In this document: in pieces, positions 9,026 through 19,702 of the stretch
How positions within the stretch are numbered: the stretch's first letter is position 1
Layout: every line of letters starts with the position of its first letter
Source: Candidatus Gracilibacteria bacterium CG2_30_37_12
GTDB lineage: Bacteria > Patescibacteriota > Gracilibacteria > BD1-5 > UBA2023
Length of the DNA stretch: 22,945 nt
Direction of reading: 5' to 3'
Assembly: GCA_001873165.1 (NCBI GenBank)
Contig: MNYO01000050.1
Location: forward strand, 1-22,945
Made by a program: the position numbers and the translations under genes
The notes under the pieces: generated by a model
The model's database searches: none
Told to the model about the DNA's origin: nothing
Seen by the model: only the letters and a program-made list of their open reading frames with translations

Positions 9026-10241
9026 ATCTCACCCGATTCCTCCGAAACAATCCTATTTTATTCTCCACTTTCGCATAATCGGCATTTCGTGAGATATTCA
9101 GAAGCACTCCTATAGCGAGCATAAGAGAGAGAAGTGAAGATCCTCCGTAGCTGATAAATGGAAGAGTAATTCCTGTGAGTGGTAATATATTCAAATTTAC
9201 CCCGATATTAATAAAGGCCTGGGAAAGGATCAGGGTTGTAATCCCTGTGGCAACATATTTCCCGAAAAGATCGGTGGTGGCTTCAGCGATCAAAAATCCA
9301 CGCCATCCAATATAGAGATAGAGAGATACAAGAAATAATACTCAAAGGAAACCAAGTTCTTCTGAGATCACCGAGAATATAAAATCTCCTTCCACCTCTG
9401 GGAGATATCCGAATTTTTGTATGGATTTACCGAATCCAAGACCGAAGAATCCGCCACTTCCAATAGCAATAAGTCCTTGCTCCGTCTGAAAATTGATAGT
9501 TTTGTTCTGTATAGCATTCTGGTTATCTGCGAGGAAATTATCTACTCGTTCCGTTATATAAGAAAATGAATTTCTATTAATGGGATCACTATGTTTCCCG
9601 AGCCCATAAACAGAAAGAGCAAATATCATAAATATCCCAATGGAAGCAAGAAGATGCTTGATATTTCCTCATCCGACAAAAAACATCGCTATAACAAAAG
9701 GGGTACAAATCAATATAGAACCGAAATCTGGTTGCAAAATCAAAAGAAACATAATTATCCCGAAATTGAACATATAGGGGAGAAATCCATTGAAAAAATC
9801 AGCAATTTGTGAATGTCGTTTCTTGAGAAAATATGCAAGATAGACAATGAGACCGAACTTCATAAACTCCACTGGTTGGAGAGAAAATGGCAGAAATGGA
9901 ACATTAATCCATCCTCTTGCCCCATTATATGTAGTCCCTATGAAAAATACCAAAATCAGAGAAATAATTCCTCCGATAAAAATATGTTTCGCGTATCGTT
10001 CAAAAAAAGTATAAGGAGTTTTTACAACGAATGCAAAAAGGAGAAAACTAATAGATACATGAGCGATATTCTTCAATAAATAAAAATAATTATTTGGTTC
10101 AGCGAGCAATCCTTTGCTGACCATTAAAGAAGTCACTTTAAAAGAAGGATATACACTCACAGAACTTATCATAATCATCCCGAACACAACAAGAGATAAT
10201 ACGATAAAAAATATGGAATAATCAATGTTTTTAGAAGGCAT
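9024..10241 (-). CDS. ftsW: Septal peptidoglycan polymerase FtsW (SEDS family)
   Basis: The protein has 405 residues and about ten membrane segments. SEDS signatures are present: [50 protein letters not shown] and [15 protein letters not shown]. FtsW polymerises lipid II glycan strands at the septum together with a class B penicillin-binding protein. The DFIF...EELG and ISYGGSS wording is closer to FtsW than to RodA, although the two cannot be separated with certainty here. Two UGA-Gly codons, at FFVGGGN and LGFLGVLF. ATG at 10241, stop TAA. It lies 55 bases downstream of yggT on the same strand, so the two probably form an operon. No partner PBP is in the window. Confidence 0.92.
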
Positions 10242-10296
10242 ATTATAAAAAGATGAATGAATTATACAAAGATATTCTTAGAAAATGAGCTGATTT

Positions 10297-10587
10297 CTAT
10301 TTCGGTAAAACTCCTCCGATGCTTGGATCGATGGAAATAAGGAGGCTTTGTATAAAAATAATGATGATATAGACAATAATGGGGGCAAAATCAATTCCAC
10401 TAAAAGAAGACGGGATAAAACGACGCACTGTTTCATAGAGCGGTAAAGTAATCGCCTGTATAAATTTCGGACGGAAATGTATTCCTATGAGCGTTCCCCA
10501 AGAAAGTATGACATCCAGAAAAATAATCCAGGTAATAATATTAAGAAAGGTAAAAAGAGAAAAAAGAAGTATCGTCATAATTTGCAT
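10297..10587 (-). CDS. yggT: YggT-family membrane protein
   Basis: The protein has 96 residues with two hydrophobic segments (about 4-28 and 66-90), separated by the family's LSWG...RPKFIQAITLPLYETVRRFIPSSFSGIDFAPI stretch. The conserved turns here are FIP and IDFAPI. YggT proteins are small inner-membrane proteins whose genes often sit near division or membrane genes; their function is poorly defined. No UGA occurs in the called frame. An in-frame ATG at 10647 would add 20 residues and one UGA-Gly (MQKKYGFLVFF). I prefer 10587 because it gives the usual family length. Stop TAG. Upstream partner of ftsW. Confidence 0.85.
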   Translation of the reverse strand: MQIMTILLFSLFTFLNIITWIIFLDVILSWGTLIGIHFRPKFIQAITLPLYETVRRFIPSSFSGIDFAPIIVYIIIIFIQSLLISIDPSIGGVLPK

Positions 10588-10660
10588 GATTGAGAATAGA
10601 GGTCCTATAGTACAGAAAAAAACGAGAAATCAATATTTCTTTTGCATTTTCGGAAAACAT

Positions 10661-10690
10661 ATGACATTATTAATGTGGTTTAGATATATA
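10661..10690 (+). promoter_or_regulatory. Candidate promoter of the Cys-pair protein gene, with an overlapping palindrome
   Basis: ATGACA (10661-10666), 18 bases, then TATATA (10685-10690). The palindrome ACATTA-T-TAATGT (10664-10676) overlaps the -35 edge. The position favours translation from the ATG at 10717 rather than 10705. Confidence 0.4.
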
Positions 10691-10716
10691 TTTTTATTTA
10701 CATAATGTTATTTTCT

Positions 10717-11727
10717 ATGAAAAAACTTCCTATTTTACACATCATTCTGATAGTATTACTCGTCGGAGTTATAGCTTTTGGATTTTTTGCAAATCAGAAA
10801 AAAACGAATACGATAGACAAAAATTTAATTCAAACGGGAACTATTACCAATACAGGAATATCTGAAACAAATTCTCTCTATGAAGCAGAACAGAAACAAC
10901 TTCAAGAAAAGATGGATTCCTACACGACCTACAACACCGCCGTTGATACTCTTGATATCACACTTTGTGAAAAAATTATCAATAATGATACTCTTAAAAA
11001 GAAGTGTACGGATAATGTATATTCTGCTCAGGCAGCGAAAAATAAAGATGCGACGCTTTGCGAGAAAATTCAAGATACAAAAACCAAAGCTCATTGTGCG
11101 AATAATTTTATCTACGAAGCCATTACTAGTTCTGGAAATATCGCTGATTGTAGTAAAATCACTGGAGATGATGCACTAAAGAATACCTGTACAAAAAATA
11201 TTGTTTTTGCACAAATCGAATCAACTTCTTTCTCAGGAACTACCAATACTTGTGATTCACTTACTGGAGCAGATAAAGATTATTGTATCAATCGTATCAA
11301 GAAAAATACCGATGTTGAACTACTCCAAAAATGAACCAATACGAAAGACATAAATATTTGTAAACAGATTGCGGATCTTAGTATGAAGAATACTTGTAGT
11401 GATACGATATATATGACACTTGCACTCGAGCAAAAAAATGCCTCACTTTGTACGAAAATCGTCGATACAGCTCGTAAAACAAATTGTACTACTCAATTTG
11501 TTCGTATAAATGATGTAAATATCCTTCAGAAGGCACTTGCAGAAAATAATCTTTCGCTTTGCTCTACTATTACTACTCCTGATCTAAAAATAAAATGTAA
11601 TGACAGTATTCTTTTGAAACAATGAGTGGCAAATAAAGATAATACGCTTTGCCTTAAGATACATGATATAGGAACTCAAAAACAGTGCAGCGATGCCGTA
11701 AAGCTTCGACTCGAACAAACCAAATAA
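10717..11727 (+). CDS. Exported repeat protein with eight Cys-X(10-12)-Cys pairs
   Basis: The protein has 336 residues with two UGA-Gly codons. MKKLPILH is followed by a hydrophobic segment (about 7-24) that anchors or exports it. The body is a tandem array of helical repeats, each with one cysteine pair: xLCEKI...KKKC, LCEKI...KAHC, DCSKI...KNTC, TCDSL...KDYC, ICKQI...KNTC, LCTKI...KTNC, LCSTI...KIKC, LCLKI...QKQC. The gap within a pair is 10 to 12 residues, and NKDxxLC or a variant often precedes a unit. The pairs probably form disulfides outside the cytoplasm. I do not recognise a named family; a protein-binding helical solenoid is plausible. ATG at 10705 (MLFSMKKL) is the alternative start. 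Stop TAA, 28 bases before the next gene. Confidence 0.75.
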
Positions 11728-11755
11728 AAATAAATATTTCCTTACTTTTCATTTT

Positions 11756-14290
11756 ATGAAACGTCTTTCTTTATATATAGCACTACTTTGTAATGTACTT
11801 GGTGCAAGTATGTCAATTTCTTTTGCGGCAGTATCAAGTACTGCTCCGATTATAGGAACAGCTACTTGAGAGAATGCTGGAATTTTAACATTCAATTATG
11901 AACTATGACTTCCGGGTCCTAATGAAGTATCTCTCAATGGAAATACACTTGTATTTACTGGAAATTTTTGGTCTGAAAATGCAGGTTGGTGTACTTTTAG
12001 TGGACTTGGCGTCAATGGAGCTCAGCTAACTGGTGTAGTAAATATTATGCCTATGACAGGATTTGCATGGTGTGAAAATGCTGGATGGGTTTCATTTAAT
12101 CCCAAAAACAATATAGACTCCACTATATTTAGTAATTCTGATGCATTTTTTGATAAAGCAAGTGGATTATTTCATGGATATGCTTGGAGTGAAAATCTTG
12201 GATGGATTAATATGGAAGGTCTTATGTCAGATATAACTCCTCCAGCTTTTACTAATTTTAAACCTTTTACAGCAAATGCCTCAAAAGTATTTACTATGAT
12301 CGATCCCTCTCCTATTGTCCCATCAGGTGGAACCTATGACTTTGCAGTGGAAAATTGGGATACTACTGCTATCATACACACATGATCTACTAATGGAAGT
12401 TTCACTCATGATTTTCGTCAGGCAAAATCCTATGCACTTACTATAACTGATCCATTTGGGAATAGTACCACTGGAAATGTACAAGTAGTAGCAGATGTGC
12501 CAGCTGATATTATTACTTCCCCAATTGCTTGATTTATCACTAATGGAGCTGCATCAACTTATACTAGTACTTTTGCAAATTCTGTTGTAGCAGATGCAAC
12601 CGCTGTTCATAACATGGATGTGAAACTTCGTGATCAATATGGAAACCCTATCATCAACGAGCCAGGCATTAAAACTGTCAATGTTCGTGTGGCGTTTAAT
12701 AATAATACTGATAAAAATCAATTACTTTCCATTGGAGGAATAATTGGTGATGCAATCCAGTTCCCAAGTACTACTTTTAGTGCACTCTCTTTCTTGAGTG
12801 GATCGGTCGGTCTTGATAATAATACCTCAGGAAACTATTCTCTCAATATTTCCTCATATGCACCGACAAAAACAGGATATAGCTTTACAAATCAAAATGA
12901 TATATCACTTCAGAAGTTGAGTTATGAAGTGATAGCAGACATGGGAAATACGGGAGTTGGTGAAATTATAGAAACGGATATCAAAAACAAAATAGGGACT
13001 AATAATCTCAAATTCTCTCCAGCATTTTATGTAGGCAGTGTAAATAATGTGGATAATTGGAATATCATTCAGGGGTATGATAGTAATTTTACTGCGTCGC
13101 TTTTAACTGGCACAACTGTTGCTCTTACGAATCCACAAGTACGACATATCTTAGATATCGATACCAATACACTTATGTCTTACCAAAATCCGATTGTTAT
13201 AGGCGGTGGAACGGAAGTTTGTAATGGATATAGGAAAACTGTTACGACTTTCAATGGATCATATACTTCTACTAGTCCTTCATGTAGTCGTCCTGATTCT
13301 TCGAATATTTTGATGAATTCTGTACCTTTCGCAAGTAATATGACATTCTCTTGGAAACCGACTATCATTTATGCTGCACCAGCTAACAGTATTGTAAAAT
13401 ATGCATCTGAAATTTCTTACACAAATGGTTCAGCGAATGTTGCGTATCCATCCTATAATCGTTCCAATAGTTCAGCATTAACAGCGAATGGAACAGTTAT
13501 GGCTCTCAATGCAACAAATGCAGGATCGGGGATTATTAATCAGGCTGTGAAAATTCTCGGTATGAGTAACTCTCGTAATACTATAGATGTTCTTAATGGG
13601 AATAATACGAATGCAGTAGGATCTCTGACCCGTGTCGATATCAAAAATACTATACATAAAAATGTAGAAATTATGACTCGATGAGGAGTTCCTCCAAATG
13701 CCAACTATAAAGTATATACTGGAAATAAAACTATTTCTTCTTGGCCAGATATGACAAAAGATACCATTATTATACAATGAGGAGATCTTATAATTGATGG
13801 TGATATTCTCAATACTACAGCAAATATACATGGGATTATTGTTCTCCAGGATGCAACTGGAAATGGTGGAAATATCTATATTAAAAAGAATGTTTCTAAT
13901 ATCGCGGCAGTGCTCTTTTCTGACAAGAGTATTATTTCAGGAGATTCTACTGCACAACCATCTTTGAAATATTATTCTGATATCTCTCCAAGTGCTCAAA
14001 CTGCTACAGGACAACTTTTTCTTGAAGGATCTATTATCTCAGACAATACGATTGGTTGAGCTTCTATGACTCCACTCAAATGTCCTTATGGAGCAAATAC
14101 TTGTACAAGTCAGGAAGCAAAACGATATGATCTCAATTACTTCCGATTCTATTCTGGCATAGGAACATCGAGTCTTGGAGCCTCACTTAATCCAGCCGTT
14201 CCAGTAGGTTCTGAAACATATCCGTTTGTTATAAAATATGATACTCGTCTCCAGACTGCACCACCCCCTGGTTTTAGTATGCCACAATAA
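11756..14290 (+). CDS. Large exported surface protein with three WxENxGW motifs
   Basis: The protein has 844 residues with seven UGA-Gly codons. The signal peptide is residues 1-24 (MKRLSLYIALLCNVLGASMSISFAA). Residues about 68-155 hold three copies of an aromatic motif: FWSENAGWCTF, FAWCENAGWVSF and YAWSENLGWINM. The next ~80 residues are Ig-like (SDITPPAFTNF...ALTITDPFGNSTTG). The middle is a long beta-rich Asn/Ser/Thr-rich region. Near the C-terminus GGDLIIDGDI...GIIVLQDATGNGGNIYIKKNV and QLFLEGSIISDNTIGG look like a short right-handed beta-helix, followed by a Cys-containing end (LKCPYGANTC, RYDLNYFRFYSG). Motifs like YAWSENxGW are familiar from surface proteins of other Patescibacteria (recalled, not searched). 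Probably cell-surface structure or attachment; no enzyme motif. Follows the Cys-pair gene in one operon. Stop TAA. Confidence 0.78.
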
Positions 14291-14297
14291 AATTATC

Positions 14298-14341
14298 AAA
14301 AAACAAAACATTTCAAGCAATCTTGGAATGTTTTGTTTTTT
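14298..14341. terminator. Bidirectional terminator between the surface protein gene and the glycosyltransferase
   Basis: A 20-bp stem (14298-14317, 14322-14341; one G-T pair) with a CAAT loop, A-rich on one side and T-rich on the other. It starts 7 bases after the plus-strand stop and ends 8 bases before the minus-strand stop. Confidence 0.92.
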
Positions 14342-14349
14342 TTGTTTAT

Positions 14350-15450
14350 CTACTTTGAAAATATTTCCACTAATTTCTTACTTATAGCAGGTACAGAATA
14401 TTTATTCATATCTTTTTTCTTTCATTTCAATAATGGCCTATTAAACATCTGAATAAAAGCACTTTGTATATCTGGGACACTCATTGGACGAAAATATAAT
14501 ACATCTTTCTGAGAAAAAATAGTCGTGAGAATCGGAAGTATCGAAGATGTTATAGGAAGTCCGTACGACAAAGAGGTTAAAAGAGCTAATTCTGAACTCT
14601 CATACAAGGAAGCAAGAATAAAGAATGAGGCATTTTGATACAATAATCTCATCTGTTCTACATCGAACATATTGTATATATGAACCCGGCTTTGGAGTCC
14701 GAGTTGAATAATAGTGGATCGTATTTCATGATAAGTCGGATCTTCTTTACCGACAAGTACTAAATCTATATCTTCTCCATTTTCCTTGAGAAAAAGATTG
14801 TATGCCTGTAAAAGTCGTGGTATATTTTTGTATTCTCGAAGTTCCCCAACAGAAAGGATAAACTTTTTAGAAATACCTTCTTTGAGGAGAAAATTGTTTA
14901 TTGTGTTTTCTTCTCAAATTTGCATATCTTCCTTATTTGAAAGCATTGGTGGAATAACCAATATTTTTTCTTCCTGAATATCAAATATCTCAATGAGATC
15001 ATGCTTCAATATTTCACTCAAGACAATAACAGTATCTGATGATTGTATACTGTGACGTAACATGAAACTCTTCCAATATTGTAACAATCATCATTTCAGA
15101 TGTTTTTCTGGATAAAAATAAGCAATCAGATCTATCAGAAGAATAGTGGATTTTCTTCGATACAATAATGGAATATAGGGATGTGAAAAAAACATATGAT
15201 CGAGTTTTTCTCTCAAAAGTTCCCGAGGAAATAATATTTGCTCAGAAATACTTTCTATCTGTGCGGAAGTTTTTACCATATGAATACACGAGGAGTGTGG
15301 AACAAAATCACCGAATTCTCGTTCGTTGAAAAAGAGTATATATTTATTTTCATCCTCATTTTTATCGAGATAAGAAACGAGATTCTCGATATATATTCCT
15401 CTGTACCCATGATTTTCCCCATAAGCACGGCAGTCTATTCCGATTCGCAT
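14350..15450 (-). CDS. Glycosyltransferase of the GT4-like (GT-B) type
   Basis: The protein has 366 residues with four UGA-Gly codons, two of them adjacent (HLKGGLLQYW). It opens with MRIGIDCRAYGENHGYRGIYIENL, the typical start of GT4 enzymes acting on surface polysaccharides. The C-terminal Rossmann half begins FILSVGELREYKNIPRLLQAY (about residue 190) and has DLVLVGKED. The nucleotide-sugar loop reads YESSELALLTSLSYGLPI. In the usual EX7E motif the second Glu would fall at the Thr of this loop, so the motif is incomplete. The sugar donor and acceptor cannot be told; with galU nearby, UDP-sugars are available. It starts 24 bases downstream of the malic enzyme stop and is likely cotranscribed with it. 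Stop TAG. Confidence 0.85.
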
Positions 15451-15474
15451 ATTGATAATATATGAAATAAATAT

Positions 15475-16632
15475 TTACCGAAACTGTCCGATACTTTCCG
15501 CAATGACATGCACAACATTTTTATCGAGTGGATTTGGGATAATCATATTTTCCGTTGGATTCTCAACATAGGCTGCAAGTGCTTCTGCTGCAGAGAGTTT
15601 CATTTCGTCAGTAATAGTTCGGATTCGATACTGAAGTGCTCATTTAAATATACCAGGAAATACGAGGACATTATTGAGTTGATTGGGAAAATCGGATCGT
15701 CCTGTCGCGATGATACGAGCTCATCCTGCACGAGCATCATCAGGCATAATTTCAGGAATCGGATTCGCCATAGCAAATATGATAGATTCCCTGTTCATTG
15801 TACGAACATTCTCGATTGAGAGACTATTTGGAGCACTCACTCCAACAAATACATCTGCTCATTTTAGCGCATCTGCAAGAGTTCCAGAGAGATCCCGAGG
15901 ATTCGTAATCTCCACAAGTTTCTGTTTTTCAGAGTTAAGATCTGTACGAGACCGAGAAAGTATTCCCTTGCTATCACATGCGACGATATCAGTAATTCCC
16001 CAGAGTCGAAAAAGTTTCAAAATAGCAGTTCCTGCTGCCCCTATTCCACTGATCACTATTTTCACATCTTCTTTTTTACGATTGGTAATTTTAAGACTAT
16101 TAATCAGTCCAGCAAGAGCCACAATAGCCGTTCCATGCTGATCATCATGCATAACTGGGATATCAAGCTCTGCCTTGAGTCGTTCTTCGATTTCAAAACA
16201 TCGTGGTGCAGAAAAATCCTCGAGATTAATTCCCCCAAAAGTTGGTGCGATATTTTTAATGGTTTGAATAATCTCTTCCGTATCTTGAGTGGCAAGTATT
16301 ATCGGAAATGCGTTGATTCCTGCAAATTCCTTGAATAATACACATTTTCCTTCCATAACAGGAAGTCCTGCCAGAGCACCGATATTTCCAAGTCCGAGAA
16401 CAGCAGAGCCATCAGAGATAACCGCAACCGTATTGGCCTTGAGAGTGTAAAGATAAGCATCTTCTGGATTCTTGGCAATGGCAAGACAGGGAGCTGCTAC
16501 TCCAGGAGTATATGCGAGGCTCAAATCTTCACGTGTATTAATAGGAGTTTTGGAGGTAGTTTCCAACTTCCCTTGAAGTTTTTGATGAAATAGAAGACTT
16601 TCTTCAAAATAATTCTTCGGTGGATTTGTCAT
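15475..16632 (-). CDS. Malic enzyme (malate dehydrogenase, oxaloacetate-decarboxylating)
   Basis: The protein has 385 residues, the size of short bacterial malic enzymes. It converts malate to pyruvate, CO2 and NAD(P)H in the cytosol. Visible features: LAYTPGVAAPC with the catalytic Tyr (about 41), FKEFAGINAFP with the catalytic Lys (about 101), metal ligands in INLEDFSAPRCFEIE (about 138-139) and HDDQHGTA (about 162-168), and the dinucleotide loop SGIGAAGTA (about 195-203). Three UGA-Gly codons lie in the C-terminal third (ALKGADVF, RAGGARI, FKGALQY); a standard-code call would stop at residue 257. NAD versus NADP use cannot be decided. ATG at 16632, stop TAA. The promoter upstream carries a palindrome. 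Confidence 0.94.
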
Positions 16633-16661
16633 AGTATAGAAAAATAAGAGATAACACTACG

Positions 16662-16689
16662 TGTATAGAAAAAAAAGTGCTTTTTGCAA
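16662..16689 (-). promoter_or_regulatory. Promoter of the malic enzyme operon
   Basis: On the minus strand: TTGCAA (16684-16689), 16 bases, TATACA (16662-16667). The -10 ends 29 bases before the ATG at 16632. Confidence 0.5.
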
Positions 16690-16697
16690 GAAGTACT
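16676..16697. promoter_or_regulatory. 22-bp palindrome over the -35 of the malic enzyme promoter (possible operator)
   Basis: AGTGCTTTTTGCAAGAAGTACT reads the same on both strands except at two symmetric position pairs and is centred on TTGCAA. Overlap with the proposed -35 suggests a repressor site (inference). Confidence 0.35.
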
Positions 16698-16728
16698 ATA
16701 AATCCGCTCAACTGAGGGGATTTATAGT
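16695..16728 (-). terminator. Hairpin downstream of the coiled-coil membrane protein gene
   Basis: A perfect 11-bp stem (16695-16705, 16718-16728), 6 bases past the stop of the upstream minus-strand gene. There is no immediate U-tract; a T8 run follows about 18 bases later. It may act as a weak terminator before the malic enzyme promoter. Confidence 0.45.
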
Positions 16729-16734
16729 ATAAAA

Positions 16735-17910
16735 TTAGAGAATATGAGGTATGGGTGGAAGGAATTTATTAAGAGTATCATTTATCTTGTGAGCAATATC
16801 TGGATTCTTATCTTTTGGTCATATAGTATATTTCGCTATTTTATTCTTATTAAAATCATGGAATGTAATGATGATATTTCCGCTATACATTTTCTTCACT
16901 TTCATAGAAATAGGACTATCTAGAGAAGTAGATATACCATGTTGATGTGCAATACTTTCTATCTCTTCCACCTGAGTAAGTTGATAAATAGAATCTGCTA
17001 CCCATTTTCTCATTCATACTTCTGTAAGACGATTTTTAAATTTGGGACTATCTGCATAAAAACCGAGAGATTTTTTTCCATTATACTCTACGTAAACAAG
17101 TACCCGCCCGCCTTTATCTTCTCGTAATTTGACTTGCAAACTTGTAGGAAATTCCTTTACTACTTCATCTCGTATACTTTTTACATCTGCAAATAAAGTA
17201 GAGTTATAAACATCTGTATTCTGTGTCTTTTTTTGAATAGTTTTTAAATTATTTGATTCATTCGGAGATATATCTACTCCTCATATATCTTTCTTCTGTT
17301 TATCAGGCAAGGCAATAAGTTCATTATTTTTCGCTATCCGTTCCTGAAGAGTAATAATCTCTTTCTGAATATCATTCAATCTCTGAACTCTTTTTAATTC
17401 CTGAACTTGTTCCTTTATCACTCAAATACTTTTCTCTCCTTCTTGGATGCGATTATATCATGTATCACTATCTCCGAATACTTTTTCTACAGATCAAGAA
17501 ACCCATTTTTTTAATCAGGACTCTGGTACTACTTGTTCATAAATAGTTGCTCCAGTTGCTCATACCACTACTCATAAAAATGCGATGCCTACTTGACTCT
17601 TCAATCGAGACAATTTAGAAGGTTGCTCGATTAATGGTGGAATAGTATCAATAAACGATTGCTGAAATTCCACTGCTGTAATAGTTTCATTATTGTTTTT
17701 ATGTTCTTGAATATACGCCTTCTCTGCCTCACATACCTCATGGAGGGTATTTGTTACTGCTATCCGATCTTGATCATTTTTAGCTAACTTTATCATCTCT
17801 TCTAGTTCGTGAATTCTTTTTGAAAACTCCACTAACATAGCTTCATATATGTCTGCAGAAATAAGACCCTTATAACGTTCTCGTCTTCAATATCAACATT
17901 GCAATGTCAT
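16735..17910 (-). CDS. Single-pass membrane protein with coiled coil, unknown function
   Basis: The protein has 391 residues with 11 UGA-Gly codons, so no standard-code frame covers more than a fragment. The N-terminal ~100 residues are charged and helical (SKRIHELEEMIKLAKNDQ), preceded by a small Cys/Arg/Gly tip (MTLQCGYGRRERYKG). One membrane segment, about 105-123 (SQVGIAFLGVVVGATGATI), has two of its glycines as UGA. A coiled coil follows (about 160-215, IKEQVQELKRVQRLNDIQKEIITLQERI). The C-terminal domain is alpha/beta (KLREDKGGRVLVYVEYNGKKSLGFYAD, MRKWVADSIYQLTQ). I do not recognise the family. ATG at 17910 is in frame with the later one at 17838; the longer form is chosen because it stays coding-like. 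Stop TAA. Confidence 0.75.
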
Positions 17911-18118
17911 AATATGAATAGAAATTAATAATACTATTATATACAGTTATACCCAAAAAATAGAAAAGTCAAAAGTAAATATTGCTCATTTTGGTTATTA
18001 TTCCATTCCTCATAAGAAAAAGAAATATCTTACACAGTACACAAGTTCAAATTTTGCTTTTGAGTGAAAAATATGTTATTCTTAGAAAAAGAGTAGTTAC
18101 AAATAAATATAAATATCT

Positions 18119-19702
18119 ATGCAAAAAAAACAACTTTCCTTACTCAGTATACTTTGGATCTGTAATCTGATTCTTCTTATTACTTATTTCATAGGCTGAC
18201 AGAGTATCTCCTTTTTGAAATCTTCTGTGCTGGAATATAACAATATTACCTCTGATCCATTTGATGGAGCAGTTTCACCAATCGCCTATGTGCCAGATTG
18301 GTGAAAATCGGAGAATATGAATAAAGCTCGGCTCTTTGAAAGTTTTAGTATCGCCGATTTTATAGAGATTCCAGAATACGATATTGGACTCTTATCTGAC
18401 ACTCTTCAACAAACAACTTCTGCTTCCATTCTTCGTTACACGTATCCCGTTGTATATATGGGGAGTTATCGTGGAAATTACATAGAGTACGATGGAAGTC
18501 ATCCGGCAGTAGATATCCGCGCTCCTATTTGAACTCCCGTGGTTTCTATCGCTAACGGAGTCGTGATAAAAGTAAAAAATACCGACACAGGTGATGGAAA
18601 ATACGTAATTATCCGCCATGATAATGTAGATGTAAATGGTGTAAAAGAAACTCTCTATTCTGGATATGAGCATCTTTCGGAAATAATTGCTGCAGAAGGA
18701 ACCAAAATTAGACGTGGGGATGTTCTTGGAAAAATAGGAATGACCGGAATTACCACGACTCCTCATTTACATTTTCAGATAGATAAAAGTACTTCTCCAT
18801 TTCATATGTACTGGCCATATACTTTCCAGGAAGCAGCCGATCTTGGTCTCGATTTCTTCGGAGCAATCAATGTTGGACTTGGGAAAGAAAATGCGATTCG
18901 ATACACGATAAATCCTATGGATTTCATAAAAAATAATAGATTTCTCGGTTCTGCTCCACAAGAGAGAAACATCGCAACAGTAGTCAAGCAAGAACCTTTA
19001 GTGGTATCTTCACAAATCGTAGCCGACACAACCATCCCAGAAAATGGAAATATTGTCACCGTTGTACCAAAATCAGAAAATATTATTACTCCTGAAGTTA
19101 TTTCACAACCAGAAATGGTAACTTCTCGAGTAAATATTTCTCCGCGTTTTACTTCAGATGCAACACATATTTTCAGTGATATACCTACAGATTCTCCATT
19201 CTATGACTCTACGAAATATCTTTCAGAAGCAGGTGTTGTACAGGGATATTCCGATGGAGGATTTCATCCAAGCGAATATATGTCTCGAGGAGAAGCTATT
19301 CTGATTTATGACCGACTCTTTAAGAGCAATACATTGTATACAAATATTGATTTTCCTTTTCTCGACATCCTTCCATCGGACGAGCTTGCGCCAGCTCTTA
19401 TGCGAGCTTTCACACGCAATATTGTGACTGGTAGTAATTATTTCCGACCCAATGATTCTCTCACGAGAGCAGAAACTATCACACTTCTTGTGCGATCTTC
19501 TGGAATTCCTGTCGAGACACTGAAATATTCTCTCTTTTATGACGTAACCACACAAAATTCTCACGCAAAATATATCAATACTTTTGCTCGGTATCTCGGA
19601 ATCCCCAGTGGAAATTTTGAACCAAACAAATCTATTACACGCGGAGAACTCGCAAAGATACTCTATGCATTTGACCAAAAAAAGAAAAAAGAGAGCAACT
19701 AG
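18119..19702 (+). CDS. Exported LytM/M23-fold metallopeptidase with three S-layer homology domains
   Basis: The protein has 527 residues with three UGA-Gly codons (FIGGQ, DWGKSE, APIGTPV). A hydrophobic segment at about 8-26 directs export. The M23 domain (about 95-270) keeps the zinc/active-site set: SHPAVD (H128, D132), GYEHLSE and TPHLHFQ (H216, H218). It should therefore be able to cut peptidoglycan peptides, or act as a LytM activator. After a Pro/Val-rich linker come three SLH domains: IFSDIPTDSPFYD...GFHPSEYMSRGEA, FLDILPSD...YFRPNDSLTRAE and FYDVTTQN...NFEPNKSITRGELA. SLH domains bind secondary cell-wall polymers, so this is a wall-anchored enzyme. Stop TAG overlaps the stop of tlyA on the other strand. 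Confidence 0.92.
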
